From: Streptomyces spiralis
Lineage (GTDB): Bacteria > Actinomycetota > Actinomycetes > Streptomycetales > Streptomycetaceae
Direction: 5' to 3'
DNA length: 64,000 nt
Assembly: GCF_014654675.1 (NCBI RefSeq)
Contig: NZ_BNBC01000028.1
Coordinates: 1-64,000, forward strand
Position numbers and translations under genes: made by a program. The notes beneath the pieces were generated by a model that was given only the letters and a program-made list of their open reading frames with translations, was not told the origin of the DNA and searched no databases. This document shows positions 1-7,425 of the stretch, piece by piece; the stretch's first letter is position 1, and each line of letters begins with the position of its first letter.

Positions 1-2
1 AC

Positions 3-59
3 GAGATCCTCGACAAGGTGGCCGCCTACTGCCGAAGAATCTCTGACTCAGGTCACTAG
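3..59 (+). pseudogene. C-terminal end of a probable IS630-type transposase (cut by window edge)
   Basis: The frame open from the left edge reads EILDKVAAYCRRISDSGH and stops at TAG. The tail resembles the end of IS630/Tc1-type transposases common in Streptomyces, but only 18 residues are visible, so the family call is tentative. The last codons (His-stop) lie inside the left arm of the inverted repeat that follows. Whether the gene is intact cannot be judged from here. Confidence 0.35.
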
Positions 60-247
60 GGCCTGTCCGGCGGATCATGGCGCAGACGCGGGGGCTGGCA
101 CGCCCATCTGCGGCGTTGTCGTCACTCGCCGACGCTCCGCGTCGACTCCCTCCTCCGCCTTGCACCTGGACGCACCAGCCCCCGCTCACCTGAGTTGACC
201 GGCGCCGCCGCTTGCCTGCACCTTGATCCGCCGGACAGGCCCTAGTG
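54..247. mobile_element. Inverted-repeat element, MITE-like or IS630 end
   Basis: Positions 54-80 and 221-247 form 27-bp inverted repeats with one mismatch, beginning CACTAGGGCCTGTCCGG. They enclose about 140 bp with no convincing gene. The termini carry CTAG, the kind of TA-containing target used by IS630/Tc1-type elements. The arms supply the TAG stop codons of both convergent flanking reading frames. The element could be a MITE, or the left half could be the terminus of the transposon whose transposase ends at 59. A second element with a related terminus lies at 55881-56063. Confidence 0.6.
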
Positions 248-562
248 GCCGGAGGTGGCCTTCAGCCCCACCACCGCCACCAGCAGCAGACACACGAAGA
301 AGATCCGGGCGGCGGTCGCCGGCTCCCCCAGCACCACCATGCCGAGCACCGCCGCACCGGCCGCCCCGATGCCCACCCACACGCCGTAGGCGGTACCGAT
401 GGGCAGGGAACGGGAGGCGTAGGACAGCAGCAGCATGCTCGCGACGATGCCGGCGCCGGTCAGCACACTGGGGACGGGTCGGGTGAAGCCATCGCTGTAC
501 TTCATCCCGATCGACCAGCCGACCTCCAGCAGACCGGCGAGGACAAGCAAAACCCAGGCCAC
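242..562 (-). CDS. gdx: SMR-family guanidinium exporter (Gdx/SugE type)
   Basis: A small four-helix membrane protein of about 106 residues, the usual SMR length. The N-terminus (AWVLLVLAGLLEVGWSIG) carries the membrane-embedded Glu and following Trp typical of the SugE/Gdx branch, which exports guanidinium in exchange for protons. The GTG at 562 is preferred over the one at 571 because GGAG at 572-575 is correctly spaced from it and it aligns with the usual MAW start. The guanidine-III riboswitch just upstream supports the guanidinium role. The stop codon is provided by the right arm of the inverted-repeat element. Confidence 0.9.
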   Translation of the reverse strand: MAWVLLVLAGLLEVGWSIGMKYSDGFTRPVPSVLTGAGIVASMLLLSYASRSLPIGTAYGVWVGIGAAGAAVLGMVVLGEPATAARIFFVCLLLVAVVGLKATSGH

Positions 563-600
563 GACGGGCACCTCCGAGACGATTCACTGACGAACGGGGG

Positions 601-646
601 GTGCGTCGTCTTTGCCTGCATCCCGGTACGGCGCGTCTCGTCGGGC
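601..646 (-). promoter_or_regulatory. Guanidine-III (ykkC-III) riboswitch
   Basis: On the minus strand the sequence runs CCCGACGAG, then CGCGCCGTACCGGG, then AAAGACGACGC. This follows the known class III guanidine aptamer, a compact pseudoknot with a conserved ACGAG and an AAGACG segment. The first helix (CCCG with CGGG) is intact and the pseudoknot helix has one C-A mismatch. The motif ends about 25 nt before the ribosome binding site of the Gdx-type exporter gene, so control of translation initiation is likely. Confidence 0.85.
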
Positions 647-695
647 TCCTCTTCGAGGCTAGCAAAACGAACGGACGGCCAAGAGGCACGACAAA

Positions 696-723
696 GGGGC
701 TGGTGACAACGGTCACCAGCCCC
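696..723 (-). terminator. Hairpin terminator after the GroES-like gene
   Basis: A perfect 12-bp stem (696-707 with 712-723) has a 4-nt loop and is followed on the minus strand by CTTTGTC. It lies 14 bp past the stop of the GroES-like gene and upstream of the riboswitch, so it separates the two minus-strand transcripts. Confidence 0.75.
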
Positions 724-737
724 TCGGCTCCGTCACG

Positions 738-1094
738 TCACAGGTACAGACCGGTGGAGTCCTCCGACCCCTCGAACCGGTCCGCGGCCACGGCGTGCAG
801 ATCACGCTCACGCATCAGCACGTACGCGGTGCCCCGCACCTCCACCTCGGCCCGGTCCTCCGGGTCGAACAGGACCCGGTCGCCCGGCTCCACGGTCCGC
901 ACGTTCTGCCCGACCGCGACGACCTCCGCCCAGGCCAGCCGGCGTCCCACCGCCGCCGTGGCGGGAATCAGGATGCCGCCGCCCGAACGACGCTCGCCCT
1001 CGCCCGTCTCCTGCCGGACCAGTACCCGGTCGTGCAGCATCCGGATGGGCAGCTTGTCGTGATGGGTGCTGTGCTCGTTTCTGTTGGCGCTCAC
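738..1094 (-). CDS. GroES-like (Cpn10-fold) protein
   Basis: 118 residues with the Cpn10 beta-barrel pattern: LHDRVLVRQE near residue 19, then a Gly-rich mobile-loop position (RRSGGGILIP), then WAEVVAVGQNV and PGDRVLFDP. It has no adjacent groEL, so it is probably an accessory paralogue rather than the housekeeping co-chaperonin. The GTG at 1094 lacks a strong ribosome binding site. An ATG at 1040 (MLHDRV) is a shorter alternative that would match the usual Cpn10 length. Confidence 0.8.
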   Translation of the reverse strand: MSANRNEHSTHHDKLPIRMLHDRVLVRQETGEGERRSGGGILIPATAAVGRRLAWAEVVAVGQNVRTVEPGDRVLFDPEDRAEVEVRGTAYVLMRERDLHAVAADRFEGSEDSTGLYL

Positions 1095-1137
1095 GCCTCG
1101 AACCTACCTGCCTTCAGCATGTCCGTACGTGCCTGGG

Positions 1138-1467
1138 TCAGCCCCGGCGCCTGCGCGCGCCCAGGGCGAGCAGACCCACGACCCCGACGGCGACCAGCGC
1201 GACCGGCACGATCCGCTCCAGACGAGGCGCGCCGTCCCCGTCGACGAACTGGGCGCGCACATCGCTGACGACTCGGTTGACCTGTACATAGGCCCGTCCG
1301 AGGGTGTGGTCGACGTGGGAGGTGACCTTGGCCTTGGCATCCGCGACGATGGTCTTCGGGTGCACCCGCACGCCGATCTCGTCGAGCGTCTCGGCCAGCA
1401 CCTCGCGACGGCGCCTGATGTCCGCCTCGATCTCAGCCGGGGTCCTGGTGTCCGCCGTGTCCGCCAC
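1138..1467 (-). CDS. DUF3618 family membrane-tethered protein
   Basis: About 109 residues. The N-terminal part (RTPAEIEADIRRRREVLAE) is the DUF3618 signature, a predicted amphipathic helix, followed by a lysine-containing linker and one C-terminal transmembrane helix (VPVALVAVGVVGLLALGA) with an Arg tail. The GTG at 1467 is chosen because GGAGG precedes it by a normal distance; the reading frame stays open upstream without a better start. The function of the family is not established. Confidence 0.75.
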   Translation of the reverse strand: MADTADTRTPAEIEADIRRRREVLAETLDEIGVRVHPKTIVADAKAKVTSHVDHTLGRAYVQVNRVVSDVRAQFVDGDGAPRLERIVPVALVAVGVVGLLALGARRRRG

Positions 1468-1597
1468 CGTACCGCCTCCGCAGTCCACTGATGCCTGTTC
1501 AGTACAGTCTGTCAGCTTCGGCCGGGACCGCGCTGTCGGCACCCCCGGTTACCCTCGGACCGACACGGTATTGGCACGCACGAGGAGACGAGCTTCG

Positions 1598-2065
1598 ATG
1601 ACCGAGCGACTCCAGCCCGGGGACGTGGCCCCCGCCTTCACCCTCCCCGACGCCGACGGAAACGAGGTGTCGCTGGCCGACCACAAGGGCCGCAAGGTCA
1701 TCGTCTACTTCTACCCGGCCGCCCTCACCCCCGGCTGCACCAAGCAGGCCTGCGACTTCACCGACAACCTGGCCCTCCTGGCCGACGCGGGCTACGACGT
1801 GCTCGGCATCTCCCCCGACAAGCCGGAGAAACTGGCGAAGTTCCGCGAGCAGGAGTCCCTGAAGGTCACCCTCCTCGCCGACCCCGACAAGAAGGTCACC
1901 GAGGCCTACGCCGCCTACGGCGAGAAGAAGAACTACGGCAAGACGTACATGGGCGTCATCCGCTCCACGATCATCGTGGACGAGAACGGCAAGGTCGAAC
2001 GAGCCCTGTACAACGTCCGGGCCACGGGCCACGTAGCCAAGATCATCAAGGATCTCGGTCTCTGA
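1598..2065 (+). CDS. bcp: Thioredoxin-dependent thiol peroxidase (Bcp/PrxQ)
   Basis: 155 residues, the normal PrxQ/Bcp length. It reduces hydroperoxides in the cytoplasm with electrons from thioredoxin. The active site LTPGCTKQAC gives peroxidatic Cys47 and resolving Cys52, the five-residue spacing of the atypical two-Cys subclass. The start is the ATG after GAGGAGACG; the frame is open further upstream, but that part overlaps the divergent DUF3618 gene and has no family similarity. Confidence 0.95.
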   Translation: MTERLQPGDVAPAFTLPDADGNEVSLADHKGRKVIVYFYPAALTPGCTKQACDFTDNLALLADAGYDVLGISPDKPEKLAKFREQESLKVTLLADPDKKVTEAYAAYGEKKNYGKTYMGVIRSTIIVDENGKVERALYNVRATGHVAKIIKDLGL

Positions 2066-2104
2066 GGTGGCTGCCCGGCCAGTAGCATGGCCGGGCAGCA
2101 CCGA

Positions 2105-2188
2105 GCGGCCGTGGTGGAATTGGCAGTCACGCTGGGTTTAGGTCCCAGTGGGGTAACTCCCGTGAGGGTTCGAGTCCCTCCGGCCGCA
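2105..2188 (+). tRNA. tRNA-Leu (anticodon TAG)
   Basis: The acceptor stem GCGGCCG pairs with CGGCCGC at 2181-2187, with discriminator A at 2188. The anticodon stem CTGGG/CCCAG encloses the loop TTTAGGT, giving anticodon TAG (reads CUA). A long variable arm and the T-loop GGTTCGAGTCC are present. The terminal CCA is not encoded. Confidence 0.95.
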
Positions 2189-2221
2189 CCGACTCCGGTC
2201 CGGACGGCCCTGACGGCCATC

Positions 2222-2824
2222 TCAGCCGAGCAACTCCCGTACCACCGGCACCAATGCCCGGAACGCCTTGCCGCGGTGGCTGATCGCGTTCTTCTCGGCG
2301 GGGGTCAGTTCGGCGCACGTCCTCGACTCGCCGTTCGGCTGGAGGATCGGGTCGTAGCCGAAGCCGTTGGTGCCGGCGGGGGCATGGCGTAGTACGCCGC
2401 TCAGTTGGCCTTCGACCACCCTTTCCGTGCCGTCCGGCAGGGCCAGGGCTGCCGCGCAGGCGAAGTGGGCCCCCCGGTGCTCCTCCGCGATGTCCGAGAG
2501 TTGGGCGAGGAGCAGGTCCAGGTTGGCCTGGTCGTCGCCGTGGCGGCCCGCCCAGCGGGCGGAGAAGATGCCGGGGGCGCCGCCGAGGACGTCCACGCAG
2601 AGGCCGGAGTCGTCCGCCACCGCCGGGAGGCCTGTCGCCTGGGCCAGGGCATGGGCCTTCAGCAGGGCGTTCTCGGCGAAGGTGACGCCTGTTTCCTTGA
2701 CGTCGGGGATCTCCGGGTAGGCGTCGGTGCCGACGAGTTCGTGGGGGAGGCCTGCGTCGGCGAGGATCGCCCTGAGTTCGGTGATCTTTCCGGCGTTGCG
2801 GGTGGCGAGGATCAAGCGGGTCAT
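2222..2824 (-). CDS. rdgB: dITP/XTP pyrophosphatase (RdgB/HAM1 family)
   Basis: A nucleotide pool sanitiser that hydrolyses dITP and XTP to monophosphates. About 200 residues with the family N-terminus TRLILATRNAGKITEL and the signature VADDSGLCVDVLGGAPG. The start is either the ATG at 2824 or the GTG at 2830; ATG fits the family better. The gene sits in the conserved neighbourhood of rph, with one lipoprotein gene between them. It converges on tRNA-Leu. Confidence 0.95.
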   Translation of the reverse strand: MTRLILATRNAGKITELRAILADAGLPHELVGTDAYPEIPDVKETGVTFAENALLKAHALAQATGLPAVADDSGLCVDVLGGAPGIFSARWAGRHGDDQANLDLLLAQLSDIAEEHRGAHFACAAALALPDGTERVVEGQLSGVLRHAPAGTNGFGYDPILQPNGESRTCAELTPAEKNAISHRGKAFRALVPVVRELLG

Positions 2825-2846
2825 GCTCACCAGTATCGGGGGACCG

Positions 2847-3257
2847 TCAGGGCGTGCAGACCTTGGTCAGTTCGCCGGCTGCGTCGGTGACCGGGGTGAC
2901 GTCCGGGGTCTTGTCGCCGTTCCTGACGGCGGTGCGGACGTTGTCCACGGCCTTGCCCAGGTCGTCGACGGCCTTGTTGACGTCGGTGTTGTCCGTCTTG
3001 TCGCCGATTTTCTTCAGGTCCTTCTCGATGGCGGCGAGGGCTTCGTCGGTCTGCGTCGGGTCGTTCGACGCGTTCTGGACCGCTTGCTGGAGGTCGGTGA
3101 CGCTGTCGGCGATGGAGTCGGCGGTCTGGACGCAGTCCAGGGCCTTGCCGACCGCGTCGCATCCGGTCAGGGCGGAGACGGCGAGTGCGACGGCGGCCGT
3201 GGTGGCGGCGATGGCGGTGGTGCGGCCCGGGCGTCGTCGGTGGCGGCTCGCGGCCAT
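2847..3257 (-). CDS. Putative secreted lipoprotein
   Basis: 136 residues. An Arg-rich start and a hydrophobic stretch are followed by the lipobox LTGC, so Cys33 is the likely lipidated residue. The rest is Asp/Lys/Val-rich and helical, with heptad-like spacing (DLQQAVQNASN, AIEKDLKKIGDK, VDDLGKAVDNV) suggesting a short coiled coil, and ends in VCTP. No known catalytic motif is seen. It lies between rph and rdgB on the same strand and is probably cotranscribed with them. Confidence 0.75.
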   Translation of the reverse strand: MAASRHRRRPGRTTAIAATTAAVALAVSALTGCDAVGKALDCVQTADSIADSVTDLQQAVQNASNDPTQTDEALAAIEKDLKKIGDKTDNTDVNKAVDDLGKAVDNVRTAVRNGDKTPDVTPVTDAAGELTKVCTP

Positions 3258-3407
3258 GGTTCGGTTCCCTCCCTGTGGTGGCCGGGCGTACGGCGGTGGT
3301 GCCGTGCGCCCGTACCGGTAGGGACGCGGGCCGGGTGGCCGGGGTTGCCCTCGACGGTCGCCTGTCTTGAGGCTCCCTTTACTTTTCTTGCTGCTTTTCC
3401 GGCTTTT

Positions 3408-4145
3408 CTACTTTTCGCGGGTGCTTTCGAGTGCCGTGCGCTGGATCGCGGCGAGGTCCGTGCAGCCGGCCACGGCGAGGTCGAGCAGGGCGTTGAGTTC
3501 GTCGCGGGCGAAGGGTGCGGCCTCGGCGGTGCCCTGGACCTCGACGAAGCGGCCGTCGCCGGTGCAGACGACGTTCATGTCGGTGTCGGCGCGCACGTCC
3601 TCCTGGTAGCAGAGGTCGAGGAGCGGGACTCCTCCGACGATGCCGACGGAGACCGCGCTGACGGTGCCGGTGAGCGGCTGGCGGCCGGGCTTGATCAGTT
3701 TCTTGGCCTGGGCCCAGGCGACGGCGTCGGCGAGGGCGACGTAGGCGCCGGTGATGGCCGCGGTGCGGGTGCCGCCGTCGGCCTGGAGGACGTCGCAGTC
3801 CAGGACGACGGTGTTCTCGCCGAGTGCCTTGTAGTCGACGACGGCGCGCAGGGACCTGCCGATGAGGCGGCTGATCTCGTGGGTGCGTCCGCCGATCCTG
3901 CCCTTGACGGACTCGCGGTCGCCGCGGGTGTTGGTGGCGCGGGGCAGCATGGAGTATTCGGCGGTGACCCAGCCCTCGCCGCTGCCCTTGCGCCAGCGCG
4001 GGACGCCTTCGGTGAAGGAGGCGGTGCACAGGACCTTGGTGTCGCCGAAGGAGACGAGGACGGAGCCTTCGGCGTGCTTGCTCCAGCCGCGTTCGATGGT
4101 GACCGGGCGGAGTTGTTCGGGGGTGCGGCCGTCGATTCGAGACAT
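3408..4145 (-). CDS. rph: Ribonuclease PH
   Basis: 245 residues, normal for RNase PH, a phosphorolytic 3'-5' exoribonuclease that trims tRNA 3' ends. Recognisable parts are the N-terminal SRIDGRTPEQLRPV, GEGWVTAEYSMLPRAT, and GGTRTAAITGAYVAL near the phosphate site. It is the first gene of a minus-strand group with the lipoprotein and rdgB. Confidence 0.97.
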   Translation of the reverse strand: MSRIDGRTPEQLRPVTIERGWSKHAEGSVLVSFGDTKVLCTASFTEGVPRWRKGSGEGWVTAEYSMLPRATNTRGDRESVKGRIGGRTHEISRLIGRSLRAVVDYKALGENTVVLDCDVLQADGGTRTAAITGAYVALADAVAWAQAKKLIKPGRQPLTGTVSAVSVGIVGGVPLLDLCYQEDVRADTDMNVVCTGDGRFVEVQGTAEAAPFARDELNALLDLAVAGCTDLAAIQRTALESTREK

Positions 4146-4169
4146 GGTGCCGAGCCTAGTCCCCTGCGC

Positions 4170-4206
4170 GGAAGGGGCTCCTCCCGTGTCGGGAGGAGCC
4201 CCTTCC
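4170..4206 (-). terminator. Hairpin terminator between nagF and rph
   Basis: A perfect 16-bp stem (4170-4185 with 4191-4206) with a 5-nt loop lies just past the nagF stop on the minus strand and before rph. It has no U-tract, as is usual in Streptomyces. Confidence 0.8.
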
Positions 4207-4241
4207 AGGTGAACCCGGCGGTCCGTGTGGACCGCGGAGGG

Positions 4242-4475
4242 TCACATCATGTCTTCGATCTCCGCAGCGATGGGGTCGGCGTCGGTGCCGATGACGACCT
4301 GGATGGCGTTGCCCATCTTCACGACGCCGTGGGCGCCTGCTGCCTTGAGTGCGGCCTCGTCGACCAGTGAGGCGTCGTTGACCTCGGTGCGGAGGCGGGT
4401 GATGCAGCCCTCGACCTCTTCGATGTTGTCGATGCCGCCGAGCCCGGCAACGATCTTCTCAGCCTTGCTGGCCAT
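4242..4475 (-). CDS. nagF: PTS EIIB component for N-acetylglucosamine
   Basis: 77 residues forming a free-standing glucose-family EIIB domain. Cys24 in VEGCITRLR is the phosphorylated residue that receives phosphate from EIIA and passes it to the sugar bound in the EIIC membrane component. The ATG is preceded by GGGAGAAGGAAC. It is divergent from nagE1, whose product lacks an EIIB domain. This split B/C arrangement is the Streptomyces GlcNAc system. Confidence 0.93.
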   Translation of the reverse strand: MASKAEKIVAGLGGIDNIEEVEGCITRLRTEVNDASLVDEAALKAAGAHGVVKMGNAIQVVIGTDADPIAAEIEDMM

Positions 4476-4594
4476 GTTCCTTCTCCCTGATCCGAAACCG
4501 CTTTGTGGCAGTAACCCACAGTTGGCCCATCTTCGCGAGCGGTCGTGCCGTGGGTGCCGAAGGATGGCGTTCACGACAGCGGAACCGTGCGTCA

Positions 4595-4610
4595 ACTGGT
4601 CTACACCACC
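4595..4610. promoter_or_regulatory. Candidate DasR operator (dre) upstream of nagE1
   Basis: The sequence ACTGGTCTACACCACC matches the known DasR-responsive element (ACTGGTCTAGACCACT) at most positions. It lies 58 bp upstream of the nagE1 start, between nagE1 and nagF. DasR is the GntR-family repressor released by glucosamine-6-phosphate, so GlcNAc-dependent control is expected. The gene for DasR itself is not in this window. Confidence 0.85.
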
Positions 4611-4667
4611 GTTGGCGCGGTGGCCAAACGCGTGCCGCGCCCAGGAGCGGAGCCGGGGAGGACGCCC

Positions 4668-5963
4668 ATGAGTGCCGACAGCGCCGACGCCAGGGTCTCT
4701 CCCGTGCGCGAGCGCTGGAACACCCTGTTCCAGGGTCTGCAGAAAATGGGGCGCAGTCTTCAGCTGCCGATCGCCGTGCTGCCGGCGGCGGGCATCCTGA
4801 ACCGGCTGGGGCAGCCGGATGTGTTCGGCAAGGACGGGCTGGGCTGGACCGATGTCTCGAAGGTGATGGCGGGGGCGGGCGGCGCGCTGCTCGACGGCCA
4901 GCTGGGGCTGCCGATGCTGTTCTGCGTCGGTGTGGCGATCGGTATGGCGAAGAAGGCGGACGGCTCGACCGCGCTGGCGGCGGTGGCGGGCTTCCTCGTC
5001 TACTACAACGTGCTGCACCAGTTCCCGATCACCTGTCCGGCGGGCGCGAAGGTGGCCGCGACCGGCTGTCAGGCGGCGAGCGGGACGGTGACGGCGTTCA
5101 CGTACCAGAATCCGGGGGTCTTCGGCGGGATCGTGATGGGGCTGCTGTCCGCTTTCTTCTGGCAGCGTTTCCACCGGACGCGGCTGGTGGACTGGCTGGG
5201 GTTCTTCAACGGCCGTCGGCTGGTGCCGATCGTCATGGCGTTCGTGGCGATCCTCTTCGCCGCCCTGTGTCTGTGGGTGTGGCCGCCGATCGGTGACGGG
5301 CTGGAGAGTTTCAGCGACTGGCTGCACGACGCGGGGGCCTGGGGTGCCGGGATCTTCGGTCTGGCGAACCGGGCGCTGCTGGTCATCGGCCTGCACCAGT
5401 TCCTGAACGTGCCGCTGTGGTTCCAGTTCGGCAGTTACACCAAGCCCGACGGGACGGTGGTGCACGGCGACATCAACATGTTCCTGGCCGGCGACCCGAA
5501 CGCGGGCCTGTTCACCTCGGGCTTCTTCCCGATCATGATGTTCGCGCTGCCGGCGGCGGCGCTGGCGATCACGCACACCGCCCGGCCGGGCCGGCGCAAG
5601 GAGGTCGGCGGGCTGATGCTGTCGGTGGCGCTGACGTCGTTCGTCACGGGGATCACCGAGCCGCTCGAGTACTCGTTCATGTTCATCGCTCCGCTGCTCT
5701 ACGCGGTGCACGCGGTGCTGACCGGTGTGTCGATGGCGGTGACGTGGGCGCTGGGCGTGCACGACGGGTTCAGCTTCTCGGCGGGCCTGATCGACTATGT
5801 GATCAACTGGAACCTCGCGACCCGGCCGTGGGCGATCGTGCCGATCGGGTTGTGCTTCGCGGTGGTGTACTACGCGGTCTTCCGTTTCGCGATCACGAGG
5901 TTCGACCTGCGGACTCCGGGGCGTGAGCCGGAGGAGGAAGTGGAGGACACCACCAGGGCCTGA
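4668..5963 (+). CDS. nagE1: PTS EIIC permease, GlcNAc family
   Basis: 431 residues, an EIIC of the glucose/N-acetylglucosamine class with about ten hydrophobic segments. Family blocks are GLQKMGRSLQLPIAVLPAAG, the substrate-binding ITEPLEYSFMFIAPLL, and the conserved GLHQFLNVPLWFQ. The start is the ATG after GGGGAGGAC; the open frame upstream has no similarity. It is paralogous to the next gene. NagE2 is the established GlcNAc importer in S. coelicolor, and the exact role of NagE1 is less clear. Confidence 0.92.
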   Translation: MSADSADARVSPVRERWNTLFQGLQKMGRSLQLPIAVLPAAGILNRLGQPDVFGKDGLGWTDVSKVMAGAGGALLDGQLGLPMLFCVGVAIGMAKKADGSTALAAVAGFLVYYNVLHQFPITCPAGAKVAATGCQAASGTVTAFTYQNPGVFGGIVMGLLSAFFWQRFHRTRLVDWLGFFNGRRLVPIVMAFVAILFAALCLWVWPPIGDGLESFSDWLHDAGAWGAGIFGLANRALLVIGLHQFLNVPLWFQFGSYTKPDGTVVHGDINMFLAGDPNAGLFTSGFFPIMMFALPAAALAITHTARPGRRKEVGGLMLSVALTSFVTGITEPLEYSFMFIAPLLYAVHAVLTGVSMAVTWALGVHDGFSFSAGLIDYVINWNLATRPWAIVPIGLCFAVVYYAVFRFAITRFDLRTPGREPEEEVEDTTRA

Positions 5964-6056
5964 TGGCCCCTCCAACGGCCGAAACAGCACCCCTACGGCC
6001 CGTAGCGGAACGGTCGCAAGTTCGCGGGTTCCTTACCTCACCTTCATCGTGCTACA

Positions 6057-6089
6057 ACAGGTCTACACCACTGAGTGGTGTAGACCACC
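6057..6089. promoter_or_regulatory. Two inverted DasR operators (dre) upstream of nagE2
   Basis: ACAGGTCTACACCACT at 6057-6072 and AGTGGTGTAGACCACC at 6074-6089 are two dre-like sites in opposite orientation, one base apart. Together they form a large palindrome ending 16 bp before the nagE2 start, where a bound repressor would block transcription. The same doubled arrangement is known for nagE2 in S. coelicolor. Confidence 0.9.
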
Positions 6090-6105
6090 ACCCGATGGAG
6101 GACGA

Positions 6106-7359
6106 ATGAGCACCGCCACCGCGACATCGTCGGCGGCTCCCGCAAAGAAGCGGGGTTCAGGCCTGTTCCAGGGCCTGCAGAAAGTCGGTCGAAGCCTTCA
6201 GCTTCCGATCGCCGTACTCCCGGCGGCGGGCATCCTGCTCCGCCTGGGGCAGGCGGACGTGCACGACAAGCTGAACCTGCCCGACAAGGTTACGGCTGTC
6301 TTCGCCACGGCCGGTGGCGCGATCTTCGACAACCTGCCGCTGCTGTTCTGCATCGGTGTCGCGATCGGTTTCGCCAAGAAGTCCGACGGCTCGACGGCGC
6401 TCGCCGCCCTGGTCGGCTTCCTGGTCTACAGCAATGTCCTGAAGGCGTTCCCGGTCACCGAGGCGAAGGTCCAGGCGGGCGCGGACATAGCCGCCACGTA
6501 CAACAACCCCGGTGTGCTCGGCGGCATCCTGATGGGTCTGCTGTCGGCGGTGCTGTGGCAGCGCTACCACCGCAAGAAGCTGGTGGACTGGCTCGGCTTC
6601 TTCAACGGCCGTCGCCTGGTGCCGATCATCATGGCGTTCGTCGGCACCGCGATGGGTGTCGTCTTCGGTCTGATCTGGAAGCCGATCGGTGAGGGCATCT
6701 CCGACTTCGGTGAGTGGATCACTGGTCTGGGCGCCGCCGGTGCCGGTCTGTTCGGTCTGATCAACCGTGCGCTGATCCCGGTCGGCATGCACCAGTTCGT
6801 CAACACCGTCTCGTGGTTCCAGATCGGCGACTTCAAGAACGCGGCCGGCGACGTCGTCCACGGCGACCTCAACCGCTTCTTCGCCGGTGACCCGACCGCC
6901 GGTCAGTTCATGTCCGGCTTCTTCCCGATCATGATGTTCGGCCTGCCGGCCGCCGCGCTCGCCATCGCGCACTGCGCCCGTCCGGAGCGCCGCAAGGCCG
7001 TCCTGGGCATGATGGTCTCGGTCGCGCTGACCTCCTTCGTGACCGGTGTCACCGAGCCGATCGAGTTCTCGTTCATGTTCATCGCCCCGGTGCTCTACGC
7101 GATCCACGCTGTGCTGACCGCCGCCTCGATGGCGATCACGTGGGCGCTCGGCGTGCACGCCGGCTTCACCTTCTCCGCGGGCCTCATCGACTACGGCCTG
7201 AACTGGAACCTGGCGACGAAGCCATGGCTGATCATCCCGATCGGCCTGGTGTTCGCAGCGATCTACTACGTGACCTTCCGCTTCGCCATCACCAAGTTCA
7301 ACCTCCCCACCCCGGGCCGTGAGCCCGAGGAGGAGGTCGAGGACCTCACGAAGGCGTGA
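6106..7359 (+). CDS. nagE2: PTS EIIC permease for N-acetylglucosamine
   Basis: 417 residues, EIIC membrane transport component that takes up and phosphorylates GlcNAc together with NagF, HPr and EIIA (the last two outside the window). It shares the blocks GLQKVGRSLQLPIAVLPAAG, GMHQFVNTVSWFQ and VTEPIEFSFMFIAPVL with NagE1. The start ATG is preceded by GGAGGACGA. The two dre sites directly upstream indicate tight DasR control, and a strong hairpin follows the gene. Confidence 0.95.
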   Translation: MSTATATSSAAPAKKRGSGLFQGLQKVGRSLQLPIAVLPAAGILLRLGQADVHDKLNLPDKVTAVFATAGGAIFDNLPLLFCIGVAIGFAKKSDGSTALAALVGFLVYSNVLKAFPVTEAKVQAGADIAATYNNPGVLGGILMGLLSAVLWQRYHRKKLVDWLGFFNGRRLVPIIMAFVGTAMGVVFGLIWKPIGEGISDFGEWITGLGAAGAGLFGLINRALIPVGMHQFVNTVSWFQIGDFKNAAGDVVHGDLNRFFAGDPTAGQFMSGFFPIMMFGLPAAALAIAHCARPERRKAVLGMMVSVALTSFVTGVTEPIEFSFMFIAPVLYAIHAVLTAASMAITWALGVHAGFTFSAGLIDYGLNWNLATKPWLIIPIGLVFAAIYYVTFRFAITKFNLPTPGREPEEEVEDLTKA

Positions 7360-7374
7360 GTCCTCCCCGGACGT

Positions 7375-7411
7375 GAGAAGGCCCCCGAGCGCACTGCTCG
7401 GGGGCCTTCTC
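7375..7411. terminator. Bidirectional hairpin terminator after nagE2
   Basis: A perfect 16-bp stem (7375-7390 with 7396-7411) with a 5-nt loop lies between the convergent nagE2 and metallo-beta-lactamase-fold genes. Confidence 0.85.
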
Positions 7412-7425
7412 GTGTCGCCGCGGTG

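Noticed and set aside
572..735. Guanidine-I or guanidine-II (mini-ykkC) riboswitch
   Set aside because: The conserved segments of those classes are absent, while the class III segments are present.
4242..5990. 582-residue minus-strand frame covering nagF and the opposite strand of nagE1
   Set aside because: Only the last 77 residues are real (nagF). The rest is Arg/His/Gln-rich antisense of nagE1 and lies beyond a good ATG with a ribosome binding site.
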